A stretch of DNA of 64,000 nucleotides from Planotetraspora kaengkrachanensis (GTDB taxonomy: Bacteria; Actinomycetota; Actinomycetes; Streptosporangiales; Streptosporangiaceae), in NCBI RefSeq assembly GCF_016862895.1, contig NZ_BONV01000018.1, forward strand, positions 124,001 to 188,000. The letters run 5' to 3'. Position numbers and translations under genes: made by a program. The notes under the pieces were generated by a model. The model was not told the origin of the DNA. It saw only the letters and a program-made list of their open reading frames with translations, and did no database searches. How positions within the stretch are numbered: position 1 is the stretch's first letter; each line of letters opens with the position of its first letter. This document shows, one piece after another, positions 37,726 to 47,046 of this stretch.

Positions 37726-38499
37726 TTAGCGGAAGAGGATGTCCCAGTGGGTGGGTTCGTCGGCGTAGACGTCGAGGTCGGGGGGGAGCCCCGGCATCGG
37801 GGGCGGGCGGTAGAGATCGGCTCCGTCGCCTCTGACCTTCCAGAACCGGTACGTCCTGGTGATGAAGGAATCGACACACGCGTTGTGCGCGATGTCGACC
37901 TTGAAGCCTTTCCTGTGGCTGAAGCGGCCTCCCGCGTGGCCCTTCTCCGTCCCTCCGGTGACGATGATCGGGCATCCGCTCACGCGTTTCAGGTCGATCG
38001 CCTGCATGAGCGTGCCGTACCTGATGTCTTCCAGCGATGTGCAGGTGCGCCGATCGGCGTTCACGCAGTGCCCGCTCGACTTCCAGCGGAGCCCGGCGGA
38101 CAGGAGGTCGTGCATGGCCTGGTCCTGGTCCATCCGTACGGCCGTGGCCGTGGCATCCCACGTGCGGATCGTCGCGGTGAAGGTGCCCACCAGGGACCTG
38201 CGCGGCGGGTCGGCCCCGAGAGGCAAAGACGGAGGCTGCGGCGCCTCGCCCGGCACCTCGCCCGGCACCTCGCCCGGCACCTCGCCCGGCACCTCGCCCG
38301 GCACCGAAAGCTGCGCCTCGGCCAGAGCCTCGGCCGGCGCCTCGAGTTGTGCCTCGGCCGGCGCCGCAACGAGGAGGGCGGGATCGGGCGGCGGAGTGCC
38401 CGCGAAGCTCGGCTGCGCGACCAGGAGCAGGGTGGCCAGGAGTAGTGCGAGGACGCAAGAAGCGCCCGCCAGGACCGACCATGACGGATGTATGCCCAT
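37726..38499 (-). CDS. Secreted M15-like peptidase-related protein with VPGE repeats
   Basis: A 257-residue exported protein. After a signal sequence (about 1-33, ending PSFAG) comes a low-complexity region with five GEVP units (about 68-86) encoded by a 12-bp tandem repeat. The C-terminal domain (about 105-257) has SHRKGFKVDIAHN and a final THWDILF. These resemble the HxxGxAxD and WHxD/H zinc motifs of M15 D,D-peptidases and phage endolysins, so it may cut peptidoglycan; this is by-eye inference. It is convergent with asd. Confidence 0.75.
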   Translation of the reverse strand: MGIHPSWSVLAGASCVLALLLATLLLVAQPSFAGTPPPDPALLVAAPAEAQLEAPAEALAEAQLSVPGEVPGEVPGEVPGEVPGEAPQPPSLPLGADPPRRSLVGTFTATIRTWDATATAVRMDQDQAMHDLLSAGLRWKSSGHCVNADRRTCTSLEDIRYGTLMQAIDLKRVSGCPIIVTGGTEKGHAGGRFSHRKGFKVDIAHNACVDSFITRTYRFWKVRGDGADLYRPPPMPGLPPDLDVYADEPTHWDILFR

Positions 38500-38665
38500 G
38501 TGCTCCCCGGTGACGATCTGCTCATCGTGGCGGGGGAGCTCGCCATGATGATCGATGCCACAGTCCGAACGTGGTCATTCCTGCCGGGGCCGGGAATTTG
38601 CCCCCAGTCGTCGATCATGTGGAGGGTCCATGACCGGACCCGGGTGAAAGCCGTACAGTGACGAA

Positions 38666-39313
38666 GTGGCCGAGAAGACCCGCCAGCTGATCGTCGATAC
38701 GGCCCTCAGGCTGTTCAAGGAGCGTGGTTTCGAGGCGACCACCATGCGTGCGATCGCCACAGAAGCCGGTGTCTCCGTCGGAAACGCCTACTACTACTTC
38801 GCGTCCAAGGAGCAGCTCGTCCAGGCCTACTACGACCGGGCCCAGTCCGAGCACGAGGCGGCCTGCTGCGAGGTGCTCGCGGTGGAGAGGTCGTTCGCCG
38901 GACGGCTGGGCGGCGTGCTCAGGGAGTGGGTGCGGATCTCGGAGCCCTACCACGAGTTCGCCGTGAAGTTCTTCAAGCACGCGGCGGAGCCCAGCAATCC
39001 GCTGAGCCCCTTCAGCCCGGAGTCCGCGCCGGCTCGGGAGTCGGCGATCGGCATCTACCGTCAGGTCGTCGACGGGTCGGACAGCCGCATCGACCCGGCT
39101 CTGCGCGAGGAGTTGCCCGAACTGCTCTGGTTGTTGTCGATGGGCGTCGTTCTCTTCTGGGTCCACGACACCTCGCCCGGGTGCGAGCGCACCTTCCGGC
39201 TGATCGACCGTACGGTCTCCCTGGTCGACAGGCTCGTCGCCCTGTCGTACCTGCCCGGCATCAGGGGTGTGACCAGGGATTTCATCGACGTGGTCCGTGA
39301 GCTGCGCGCATGA
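38666..39313 (+). CDS. TetR-family regulator
   Basis: A 215-residue repressor-type protein. The helix-turn-helix (about 10-55) includes TMRAIATEAGVSVGNAYYYF and SKEQLVQAYYDRAQ. The C-terminal ligand domain is helical, with FFKHAAEPSNPLSPFSPES. GTG start at 38666. It precedes the luciferase-like oxidoreductase by 63 bp and may regulate it. Confidence 0.92.
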   Translation: MAEKTRQLIVDTALRLFKERGFEATTMRAIATEAGVSVGNAYYYFASKEQLVQAYYDRAQSEHEAACCEVLAVERSFAGRLGGVLREWVRISEPYHEFAVKFFKHAAEPSNPLSPFSPESAPARESAIGIYRQVVDGSDSRIDPALREELPELLWLLSMGVVLFWVHDTSPGCERTFRLIDRTVSLVDRLVALSYLPGIRGVTRDFIDVVRELRA

Positions 39314-39376
39314 TCCGCCCGGCATACCGGCCGGTTGGTAAGGTCGGGTGAAAACGACTCGCTAATGAGGTGGCCG

Positions 39377-40336
39377 GTGGACCGCTGGGGCATCACGATT
39401 CCTTTCTTCGACCAGACGCTGATCGAGTCCAGGTCCCTCATCGCGCAGCTGCCCGAGCTCGGTTACACCGACGCCTGGTCGGCCGAGGTGAACGGCGCCG
39501 ACGGATTCGTCCCGCTCGCGCTGGCCGCTGAGTGGGCGCCCGCTCTCCGCCTGGGCAGCGCCATCGTGCCGGTGTCGACGCGAGGGCCGGGCCTGCTCGC
39601 CATGTCCGCGGCGACGATCGCCGACCTGGCGCCCGGGCGGTTCGTCCTCGGAATCGGTGCGTCGTCTCCCGCGATCGTGGAGCACTGGAACGCCGGCGAG
39701 TTCGTCAAGCCGTACGCCAGGACCCGTGACACGTTGCGCTTCCTGCGCGCCGCGCTGGCGGGGGAGAAGGTCACAGAAACCTATGAAACCTTCGCGGTGA
39801 AGGGGTTCAGGCTGGAGCGGGCTCCGGCGTCGCCGCCGAAGATCGTGCTGGCCGCGTTGCGCCCTGGCATGCTGCGCCTGGCCGCCCGGGAGGCGGACGG
39901 CGCGATCACCAACTGGCTCTCGCCCCAGGACGTAAGGAAGGTCAGGGCCGAGCTCGGGGAGGGGACCGAGCTGATCGCGCGCCTGTTCGTGATGGTCACC
40001 CAGGACGCCGCCAGGGCGCGGGAGACCGCACGGCGCATGCTGGCGGGTTATCTCACTGTCCCGGTGTACGCCGCCTTCCACGACTGGCTCGGCAGAGGCG
40101 AGGTGCTGCGGCCGATGCACGAGGCGTGGGCGGCGGGCGACCGTCGGGCCGCGGTCAAGGCGATCCCCGACGAGGTCGTCGACGACCTGATCGTGCACGG
40201 TGACGCGGCCACCTGCCGGGCCCGCATCAGGGAGTATGTGGCGGGCGGCCTGGACACCCCCGTCCTCGCTCCGCTGTCCGGCGGGGACGTCCCGCTCGAC
40301 CAGGCCGTACGGGAGTTGGCGCCCACACTGGACTGA
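39377..40336 (+). CDS. LLM-class F420-dependent oxidoreductase
   Basis: A 319-residue TIM-barrel oxidoreductase of the luciferase-like family. The N-terminus WGITIPFFDQ, the conserved segments LGSAIVPVSTRGPGLLAM, APGRFVLGIGASSP and the later ADGAITNWLSP are typical of F420-using members. The substrate is unknown. GTG at 39377 follows GAGG with 6-base spacing; an ATG at 39365 is possible. It follows a TetR gene and precedes an esterase lipoprotein. Confidence 0.9.
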   Translation: MDRWGITIPFFDQTLIESRSLIAQLPELGYTDAWSAEVNGADGFVPLALAAEWAPALRLGSAIVPVSTRGPGLLAMSAATIADLAPGRFVLGIGASSPAIVEHWNAGEFVKPYARTRDTLRFLRAALAGEKVTETYETFAVKGFRLERAPASPPKIVLAALRPGMLRLAAREADGAITNWLSPQDVRKVRAELGEGTELIARLFVMVTQDAARARETARRMLAGYLTVPVYAAFHDWLGRGEVLRPMHEAWAAGDRRAAVKAIPDEVVDDLIVHGDAATCRARIREYVAGGLDTPVLAPLSGGDVPLDQAVRELAPTLD

Positions 40337-40379
40337 CGGGCCTCGCAGGGATCCCGGGGACGAGACAGGGAGGCAGCGG

Positions 40380-41378
40380 ATGCGGAGGATCTCGGCCGTC
40401 CTCGTGGCGATCGGCGTCGCGACGGCCGCGTGCTCGTCCCCCGCACCCGAACGGCCCGAGCCCTCACAGCCGCAGCCGACGCGATCCGTCGCGGGCCGGC
40501 CGTCCACAGGCTGTGGACAGCCGGTGCCGACCGGCGGCAGAACCCAGGTGACGGTCGACGGGAGGCGGCTGGACTACCTGCTGAGCATGCCGGCGGGCTT
40601 CACCAACACGACGCCCGCGCCCGTCGTCCTCGACTTCCACGGGCTGGGCTCCAACGCCGCGCAGGAGAATGCGTACACCCGCCTGTCGATCGCCGGGCCG
40701 AACCTGGGCTACGTCGTCGTGACCCCAGAGACGGCGTCCGGCCTGGCCGGCTGGATCATCCCGGGCTTCGGCGGGGTGCGGCCGGGCGACCAGGACGTCG
40801 AGGTGAAGGCGGCCGCGGCGCTGCTCGACCACCTCGAGGCGACGCTGTGCGTCGACCGGACCCGCGAGTTCGCCGCAGGCATGTCGAACGGCGCGGGGAT
40901 GGCCGCCGCGCTCGTCTGCGGCCTCAACGGGCGACTCGCGGCGGTCGCGCCCGTCAGCGGCATCACGATCGCGAAGCCCTGTGCCCGGCCCACGCCCACG
41001 ACGATCATCACGTTCCACGGGACGGCCGACCGGGTCGTGCCGTTCGAAGGCGGGCAGGTGGGCCTGCCCGGCCGGATCGGCGGCGTCGAGGTGCCCGCGT
41101 GGTTGCGCGAGGCCCGCCTGCCCTCGTTCGAGACGACCGTCGACCGCTGGGCCGAGTCGATGGACTGCGGCCCGGGAACGCGGAGCGAGCCCGCAGGCGA
41201 CGTCGTCCTGCGGACGTTCCGGTGCGCCGGCGGCTCGACCGTCGAGGCGTACGTCGTCGAGGGCGGCGGCCACACCTGGCCGGGAGGCATCCCGCTGGCC
41301 CGTCTCGGGAAGACCGCACGGCTGGACGCGACCGGGCTCATCCTGCAGGCGTTCACCCGGTACCCCGCGAGGCGCTGA
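40380..41378 (+). CDS. LpqC-like lipoprotein esterase (PHB depolymerase/feruloyl esterase family)
   Basis: A 332-residue secreted lipoprotein. The lipobox ATAAC places the lipidated Cys at residue 18. The hydrolase domain has FHGLGSNAAQEN, the nucleophile elbow GMSNGAGM, an acid in FHGTADRVVPFEG and the catalytic His in EGGGHTWPGG, all normal for the polyhydroxybutyrate depolymerase/LpqC group. ATG at 40380 follows GGGAGG. Substrate unknown. Confidence 0.92.
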   Translation: MRRISAVLVAIGVATAACSSPAPERPEPSQPQPTRSVAGRPSTGCGQPVPTGGRTQVTVDGRRLDYLLSMPAGFTNTTPAPVVLDFHGLGSNAAQENAYTRLSIAGPNLGYVVVTPETASGLAGWIIPGFGGVRPGDQDVEVKAAAALLDHLEATLCVDRTREFAAGMSNGAGMAAALVCGLNGRLAAVAPVSGITIAKPCARPTPTTIITFHGTADRVVPFEGGQVGLPGRIGGVEVPAWLREARLPSFETTVDRWAESMDCGPGTRSEPAGDVVLRTFRCAGGSTVEAYVVEGGGHTWPGGIPLARLGKTARLDATGLILQAFTRYPARR

Positions 41379-41453
41379 TCGAGGAACCGCGCGGAGAGTA
41401 CGGAACGTTAAAGAGATGGCAAAGGGGGCAGTTCATCTCGTGGAGGTGGCGGC

Positions 41454-41843
41454 ATGGCGAAGGCGGGACGTGCGGCGGCGACGTGGCGGGCCTACCAGGA
41501 GGTGTCCCGGCCAGGTTCGCCCGGTCTGCTGACGCGGGTCAGAGCCCTGCCGCGGATGATCCGCAGCTCGATGCGGGGTGACTTCCCCGGCGTCTCCCGG
41601 GGCAAGCTGGGCATGTTCGGCCTGGCCGTGGCCTACATCGTCTCCCCGTTCGACGCGATCCCCGAATTCCTCATCGGCTTCGGCGTCGTCGACGACTTCG
41701 GCGTCTTCCTCTGGCTGATGACCTCGCTGCTCGGGGCGAGCGGCCAGTACGTCCAGTGGGAGAGGGCCGGCATGCCTCGCGGCGGTGCGGCACCCACCGC
41801 CATGCCTCGCAGCGGTGCCGCGCCCAGGAGGAAGTCGCGCTAG
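41454..41843 (+). CDS. YkvA family (DUF1232) membrane protein
   Basis: A 129-residue protein with the family core YIVSPFDAIPEFLIGFGVVDD, one to two hydrophobic helices (about 52-70 and 73-92), and a basic tail with an imperfect repeat MPRGGAAPT/MPRSGAAP. GGAGGTGGCGGC precedes the ATG. Role unknown; such proteins are widespread small membrane proteins. Confidence 0.9.
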   Translation: MAKAGRAAATWRAYQEVSRPGSPGLLTRVRALPRMIRSSMRGDFPGVSRGKLGMFGLAVAYIVSPFDAIPEFLIGFGVVDDFGVFLWLMTSLLGASGQYVQWERAGMPRGGAAPTAMPRSGAAPRRKSR

Positions 41844-41899
41844 AACGGCCCGCCAGCAGGGCGTTCACTGAGGGGTCGAATAAAACCCCCTTTACTGAT

Positions 41900-41922
41900 C
41901 GGGTATAGTCGTAAACCTCGCT
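41900..41922 (+). promoter_or_regulatory. Possible -10 and operator-like motif upstream of the DUF1684/ABC importer genes
   Basis: TATAGT followed at once by CGTAAACC. An AGTNGTAAACC sequence recurs at 49034-49044 at the start of the amidohydrolase gene. One or both may bind a shared regulator; this is weak evidence. Confidence 0.3.
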
Positions 41923-41987
41923 ATCGGTACATTCCAGGCGCCGATGGCGAAACCCACCCGCCCCGATCGAAGTGAGCCGTCCCCGCC

Positions 41988-42713
41988 ATGTCCGCACACG
42001 CCTCGGCATCCACCATCGACTCCGCGCGTGCCGGCTGGGACGCCTGGCGGACCTCCCGGCTCGCCGCGGTGACCTCGCCCACGGGCAACCTGGCCCTGGT
42101 CGAGACCCGCTGGCTGCCGCCGGGCACGGACGTATCCCTCGAGGAGGCGCTCGACGGGCGTCCGGACGGCGTGACGGCCACGCGCCTGGAGCGCAGGCAC
42201 ATCGGCACCGGCGAACCCGAGCGGGGCATCCGCCTCTGGGACGCGGACTCCCCGGCGATCCGTCACTTCGACACGATCGAGGCCTTCCCGTTCGCGCCGG
42301 AGTGGGTGATCGAGGCCTCCTTCACGCCGGTCTCCGAGGCGCGCGCGGTGCCCTTCGAGCACATCCGCGACAACGGCGGCACGCGTGACCTGGTCGTCCC
42401 GGGCGACATCACCTTCACGCTGAACGGCGTCGCCCACAACCTGAGCGCCTTCGACGACGACGGGACGTTGCTGCTGGTCTTCGGCGACCCGACCAACGGG
42501 TCCGTCACCTACGGGGGCGGCCGCTTCCTCCAGGTGCCCAGGGAGCCCGGATCCCGCACGGTGGTCCTGGACTTCAACCGGGCCTACGTGCCGCCCTGCG
42601 GCTTCTCGGTCCACTACAACTGTCCGCTCCCCCCGGCGCAGAACCGCTTCGACGTCCCCGTCGAGGCCGGCGAGAAGGTCCCGGTCTTCACGGGCGGCTT
42701 CCTCCCGCACTGA
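41988..42713 (+). CDS. DUF1684 domain-containing protein
   Basis: A 241-residue protein of the DUF1684 family, recognised by FGDPTNGSVTYGGGRFLQVP and the final DFNRAYVPPCGFSVHYNCPLPP with two cysteines. The N-terminal half is beta-rich. No signal peptide. It lies 71 bp before a peptide-type ABC importer and probably shares its transcript, suggesting it acts on an imported compound. The reaction is unknown. Confidence 0.9.
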   Translation: MSAHASASTIDSARAGWDAWRTSRLAAVTSPTGNLALVETRWLPPGTDVSLEEALDGRPDGVTATRLERRHIGTGEPERGIRLWDADSPAIRHFDTIEAFPFAPEWVIEASFTPVSEARAVPFEHIRDNGGTRDLVVPGDITFTLNGVAHNLSAFDDDGTLLLVFGDPTNGSVTYGGGRFLQVPREPGSRTVVLDFNRAYVPPCGFSVHYNCPLPPAQNRFDVPVEAGEKVPVFTGGFLPH

Positions 42714-42784
42714 GCCGGACGCCCAGCGATCCCCGCACGACCCATACGGCAGGCGGCCGCACGAACCGCCCCAGGAGAGAAACA

Positions 42785-44308
42785 GTGAACAGGAAGACGA
42801 CGTCGCTCTTCGGCGCCGCCGCGGCGCTCGCCCTCGCCCTCACCGCCTGCGGCGGCACGGACGAGACGGCATCCGGCGGCGCCACGCCCGCCGGCGCGTA
42901 CGACAAGGACGCGACGATCCAGATCGGATCCCTCTACGAGCCGCAGAACCTCGACAACACCGCGGGCGGAGGGCAGGGCGTCACCGAGGCGTTCAACGGC
43001 AACGTCTACGAGGGCCTGTTCCGGCTCACCGACGACGGCGAGGTCGACGACCTCCTCGCGAAGGACTACAAGGTCAGCCCCGACGGCCTGACCTACACCT
43101 TCACCCTGCGCGACGGCGTGACGTTCCACTCCGGCAAGCCGCTGACGTCGGCCGACGTGAAGTACAGCATCGAGAAGGTCGTCGCACCCGACTCGCAGTC
43201 GGCACGCAAGAGCAGCTTCTCCGGGATCAAGAAGATCGAGACCCCGGACGACCACACGGTCGCCGTCACGCTGGCGAGCAAGTCGATCTCGTTCGTCTAC
43301 AACCTCAGCTACGTCTGGATCGTCAACGACCAGGCCAAGAGCCTCACGACCGCGGAGGACGGCACCGGGCCGTACAAGCTGGGCACGTGGAAGCGCGGCT
43401 CCACGCTGAGCCTGGACCGGTTCGCCGGCTACTGGGGCACGGCGCCGACGAACAAGCAGGTCGTCTTCCACTACTTCACCGATGCGACCGCGCTGAACAA
43501 CGCCCTGTTGACCGATGCCGTCGACGTCGTGACCAGCGAGCAGAGCCCCGACGCGCTGGCCCAGTTCGAAGGCGATCCGAAGTACAAGGTCAACAACGGT
43601 CACTCCACGACCAAGCTCCTGCTCGCGTTCAACGACCGCAAGGCGCCCTTCGACAAGCCGCTCGTGCGCAAGGCGATCACCTCGGCGATCGACGACAAGA
43701 AGCTGCTCAACTCCATCTGGGGCGACTACGGCACGCTGATCGGCTCGATGGTGCCTCCGACCGACCCGTGGTACGAGGACCTGACGAAGGTCAACCCGTA
43801 CGACCCGGCGCTCGCGAAGCAGGAGCTGACCGAGGCGGGTTATCCCAACGGGTTCGAGTTCACCCTCGATACCCCCAACTACGACCCGCATCCCACGGCG
43901 GCGACCTTCATCAAGTCGGAGCTGGCCAAGGTCGGGATCACGGTGAAGATCAACATCATCACCGCGGACCAGTGGTACACGAAGGTCTACAAGAACCGCG
44001 ATTTCGCCGCCACGATGCAGGAGCACGTGAACGACCGCGACGTCGTCTGGTACGGCGATCCCGACTTCTACTGGGGATACGACAACCCGCAGGTCACCCA
44101 GTGGGTGAAACAGGCGGAGGAGTCGGACACCGCCGAGGAGCAGACGGCGCTGCTCAAGAAGGTCAACGAGCAGATCGCGGCCGACGCGGCCAGCGACTGG
44201 CTCTACCTGTATCCCCAGATCGTCGTGGCGTCCTCGTCGCTGTCGGGCTACCCGCTCAACGGGCTCAACTCGCAGTTCTACGCCTACGGCATCAAGAAGA
44301 GCGCCTGA
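42785..44308 (+). CDS. Peptide/nickel-type ABC transporter substrate-binding lipoprotein
   Basis: A 507-residue family 5 binding protein. The signal ends in the lipobox LTAC (Cys22). The mature part has YEGLFRLTDDGEVDDLLAKD, FTLRDGVTFHSGKPLTSADV and later VRKAITSAIDDKKLLNSIWG, all typical of Dpp/OppA-like proteins. It captures peptides, nickel chelates or similar solutes outside the cell. First transporter gene of a five-gene set. Confidence 0.95.
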   Translation: MNRKTTSLFGAAAALALALTACGGTDETASGGATPAGAYDKDATIQIGSLYEPQNLDNTAGGGQGVTEAFNGNVYEGLFRLTDDGEVDDLLAKDYKVSPDGLTYTFTLRDGVTFHSGKPLTSADVKYSIEKVVAPDSQSARKSSFSGIKKIETPDDHTVAVTLASKSISFVYNLSYVWIVNDQAKSLTTAEDGTGPYKLGTWKRGSTLSLDRFAGYWGTAPTNKQVVFHYFTDATALNNALLTDAVDVVTSEQSPDALAQFEGDPKYKVNNGHSTTKLLLAFNDRKAPFDKPLVRKAITSAIDDKKLLNSIWGDYGTLIGSMVPPTDPWYEDLTKVNPYDPALAKQELTEAGYPNGFEFTLDTPNYDPHPTAATFIKSELAKVGITVKINIITADQWYTKVYKNRDFAATMQEHVNDRDVVWYGDPDFYWGYDNPQVTQWVKQAEESDTAEEQTALLKKVNEQIAADAASDWLYLYPQIVVASSSLSGYPLNGLNSQFYAYGIKKSA

Positions 44309-44384
44309 TGGTCCCGCCCCGCCCGCCGTGCCGTACGGCGGGCCGGGGCCGGCCTTTCGCCACCCGCATCACGATCGGACCGAC

Positions 44385-45350
44385 ATGATCGCCTACCTGT
44401 TGCGCCGGACGGCGTTCCTCGTCGTCTCGTTGCTGCTGGCCGCGGTGGTGTTGTTCCTGCTGCTCAGGCTCCTTCCGGGGGATCCGGCGAACTCGCTGCT
44501 CTCCGTGGGCGCGACCCCGGACCAGATCGCCGCCGCCCGCCACCAGATCGGCACCGACCGCCCGCTGCCGGAGCAGTTCGTCTCCTGGGTGGGCCGGCTC
44601 GCGACCCTCGACCTGGGCGAGTCGTTCGTGAGCACGCTCCCGGTCGGCCCGGAGATCGCCGCACGGCTCGTCGTCACGGTTCCGCTCACCCTGCTGTCCT
44701 TCGTGCTCGCCGTCGTCGTGGCCGTGCCGGTGGGATTCGTCGCCGCGCACAAGGCGAACACGTGGTACGGCTCGGTCCTCAGCGGCGTGTCCCAGCTGGG
44801 GATCGCCGTCCCGGTCTTCTGGGTCGGCATGTTGCTGATCACCGTGTTCTCGATCTCGCTGCGGGTCATGCCCGCCGGGGGGTTCCCGCCGGACGACTGG
44901 GCCGACCCGGCGAAGGCGCTCACCTCGCTGACGTTGCCGGTCGTCACGATCGCCCTGGTCATGTCGGCCTCGCTGATCCGGTACGTGCGCTCGGCCACGC
45001 TGGACGTGCTCGGCAGCGACCATCTGCGGACGTCCCGGGCGCTCGGCTCCTCCTTCGCCCGCGCGATGTGGCGTCACGGACTGCGCAACGCGGTCGTGCC
45101 CGTCATCTCGATCCTGGGCATCGAGCTCGCGAGCACCTTCCTGGGCGCGGTCGTCGTGGAGAGCGTCTTCGCCCTCCCCGGGCTCGGCGGCATGCTGGTG
45201 AAGGGACTCGCCCAGCACGACTACCCGGTCATCCAGGGCATCCTGTTCGTCAGCACGCTCGTGGTGCTGGTCATCGGATTCGCCGCCGACCTCGTCCAGC
45301 GCCTCATCGACCCGAGGCTGCGCCACTCGCTCGCCAGGGACGTCCGATGA
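44385..45350 (+). CDS. ABC importer permease (DppB-like)
   Basis: A 321-residue membrane protein beginning MIAYLLRRTAFLVVSLLLAA. It has six helices, the family N-terminal loop (FLLLRLLPGDPAN) and the EAA-type motif RTSRALGSSFARAMWRHGLRNA before LGIELASTFLGAVVVESVF. The ATG at 44385 lies 76 bp after the binding-protein stop; the earlier frame is unrelated. It overlaps the next permease gene by ATGA. Confidence 0.95.
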   Translation: MIAYLLRRTAFLVVSLLLAAVVLFLLLRLLPGDPANSLLSVGATPDQIAAARHQIGTDRPLPEQFVSWVGRLATLDLGESFVSTLPVGPEIAARLVVTVPLTLLSFVLAVVVAVPVGFVAAHKANTWYGSVLSGVSQLGIAVPVFWVGMLLITVFSISLRVMPAGGFPPDDWADPAKALTSLTLPVVTIALVMSASLIRYVRSATLDVLGSDHLRTSRALGSSFARAMWRHGLRNAVVPVISILGIELASTFLGAVVVESVFALPGLGGMLVKGLAQHDYPVIQGILFVSTLVVLVIGFAADLVQRLIDPRLRHSLARDVR

Positions 45351-46225
45351 GCGCCGAGCAGGCCCTCATCGGCGCGCCGGACGAACAAGAGGCGCAGGCC
45401 GCGCCCCGCCACGTGTCCCGATCGGTGACGCTCACGATCGGCTGCGTGCTCGTCGGTGTGATCGTGCTCGTGGCGGTCGTCTCGCTGTTCTGGGTGCCGT
45501 TCGCTCCCGAGGACACCTCGGGACGGCGGCTCATGCCGCCCGGACTGCCGCACCTGCTCGGCACGGACAAGCTGGGACGCGACCTGCTGACCCAGCTCAT
45601 GATCGGCGCACGGATCGCCCTCGCGGCGGGGGCGGGTTCGGTCGTGCTCGGCGGCGTGATCGGGGTCGCCGCCGGACTGGCGGCCGGGTTCGCCACCCGG
45701 TGGCTGGACGACGTCGTCTCCGCGCTCCTGGACATCCTCATCGCGTTTCCCACGCTGCTGCTGGCGATGCTCGTCGCCGCGACGCGGGCGGCATCCCTCA
45801 CGTCGGCGATCGTCGCGATCGGGCTGGCCATGTCGGCGATCGTCGCCCGGCTCACGCGCGTGCTCGTCAAGCGCGTGCTCGCCCACGACTTCATCACGGC
45901 GGCGCGCACATCGGGGACGTCGTGGCCGCGCGTGGTCCTCGAACACGTGCTGCCGAACATCTGGCCAACGGTGTCGGTCAACCTCGCCCTCCAGTTCGGC
46001 CTGGCCGTACTGGCGGAGGCGAGCCTGTCGTATCTGGGGCTCGGTGCTCCGCCGCCCAACGCGTCCTGGGGCCGCATGCTGCAGGAGGCGCAGGCGAGCG
46101 TGTTCATCGCCCCGGTCGGGGTGATCGCCCCCGGCGTCCTCATCGTCGTGCTCGTGATCGGGGTGAACCTCGTCGCGGACGGCTTCCGGGACGTCGCCGA
46201 TCCCACCAGGAGGAGGCGCCGATGA
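45347..46225 (+). CDS. ABC importer permease (DppC-like)
   Basis: A 292-residue second permease. After a cytosolic N-terminus of about 33 residues come six helices. The family motif HLLGTDKLGRDLLTQLMIGA follows the first helix, and the EAA loop is FITAARTSGTSWPRVVLEHV with LPNIWPTVSVN. Overlaps both neighbours by ATGA junctions, so the operon is tightly coupled. Confidence 0.95.
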   Translation: MSAEQALIGAPDEQEAQAAPRHVSRSVTLTIGCVLVGVIVLVAVVSLFWVPFAPEDTSGRRLMPPGLPHLLGTDKLGRDLLTQLMIGARIALAAGAGSVVLGGVIGVAAGLAAGFATRWLDDVVSALLDILIAFPTLLLAMLVAATRAASLTSAIVAIGLAMSAIVARLTRVLVKRVLAHDFITAARTSGTSWPRVVLEHVLPNIWPTVSVNLALQFGLAVLAEASLSYLGLGAPPPNASWGRMLQEAQASVFIAPVGVIAPGVLIVVLVIGVNLVADGFRDVADPTRRRRR

Positions 46226-47046
46226 GCCTGCTCGAGGTCACCGGGCTGGGGGTGCGCTCGGCGGACGGCCGCGACCTGATCTCTGACCTGTCCTTCACGG
46301 TGGACGCGGGCAGCCGGTTCGGCCTGATCGGAGAGTCGGGGTCGGGCAAGTCGCTGACGGCGCTGGCGATCATGGGTCTCCTTCCGCCGGGGATGACCGC
46401 GTCGGGCAGCGTCGCCCTCGATGTCCCCGGCATGGGACGGACGGAGATCGTCGGCGCCCGGGAACGGCTGCTGAACCGTCTGCGAGGCCGGGCCGCGAGC
46501 GTGGTCTTCCAGGAGCCGCTCACGGCGCTCGATCCGCTGATGAGGATCGGCCACCAGGTCGCCGAGCCGCTCAGACGTGCTCAGGGGCTGCGCGGGCAGG
46601 CCCTGAGGGAGGCCGTCACGACCGCGCTCGAGGAGGTGCGGCTGGCCGAGCCGGACAGGATCGCGAGGGCGTACCCCCACGAGATCTCCGGCGGGCAGCG
46701 TCAGCGGGTGGCGATCGCCATGGCCCTCGCCTGCCGTCCTGCGCTGCTGATCGCCGACGAACCCACGACGGCGCTCGACGTGACCGTGCAGGCCGAGGTC
46801 CTCGCGCTGCTCGACGGCCTGGTCTCCGCCCGTTCGATGGCGCTGCTGTTCATCGGCCACGACCTGGCGGTCGTCTCGGGGATCACCGACCACGTCCTCA
46901 TCCTCAAGGACGGCACCGCGGTGGAGTCCGGCGCCCTCCTCGACGTCGTCAACGCACCGCGGCACCCGTACGCCCGGGAACTCGTGAGCAGCGCCCGCGA
47001 ACTGGACGCTGCGCTGAACGGGCTGGACGGGGGAGGGCGGTCATGA
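46222..47046 (+). CDS. ABC importer ATPase (DppD-like)
   Basis: A 274-residue ATPase. Walker A GESGSGKSLT, Q-loop VVFQEPLTALDPLM, signature ISGGQRQRVAIA, Walker B LLIADEPTTALDV and H-loop FIGHDLAVVSG are intact. The C-terminal HPYARELV segment is typical for the peptide importers. ATGA overlap with both neighbours. Confidence 0.95.
   Translation: MSLLEVTGLGVRSADGRDLISDLSFTVDAGSRFGLIGESGSGKSLTALAIMGLLPPGMTASGSVALDVPGMGRTEIVGARERLLNRLRGRAASVVFQEPLTALDPLMRIGHQVAEPLRRAQGLRGQALREAVTTALEEVRLAEPDRIARAYPHEISGGQRQRVAIAMALACRPALLIADEPTTALDVTVQAEVLALLDGLVSARSMALLFIGHDLAVVSGITDHVLILKDGTAVESGALLDVVNAPRHPYARELVSSARELDAALNGLDGGGRS

Noticed and set aside
41760-41830. Short tandem repeat at the YkvA C-terminus as a mobile element trace
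   Set aside because: Only two imperfect 27-30-bp units inside a coding tail; no further structure.
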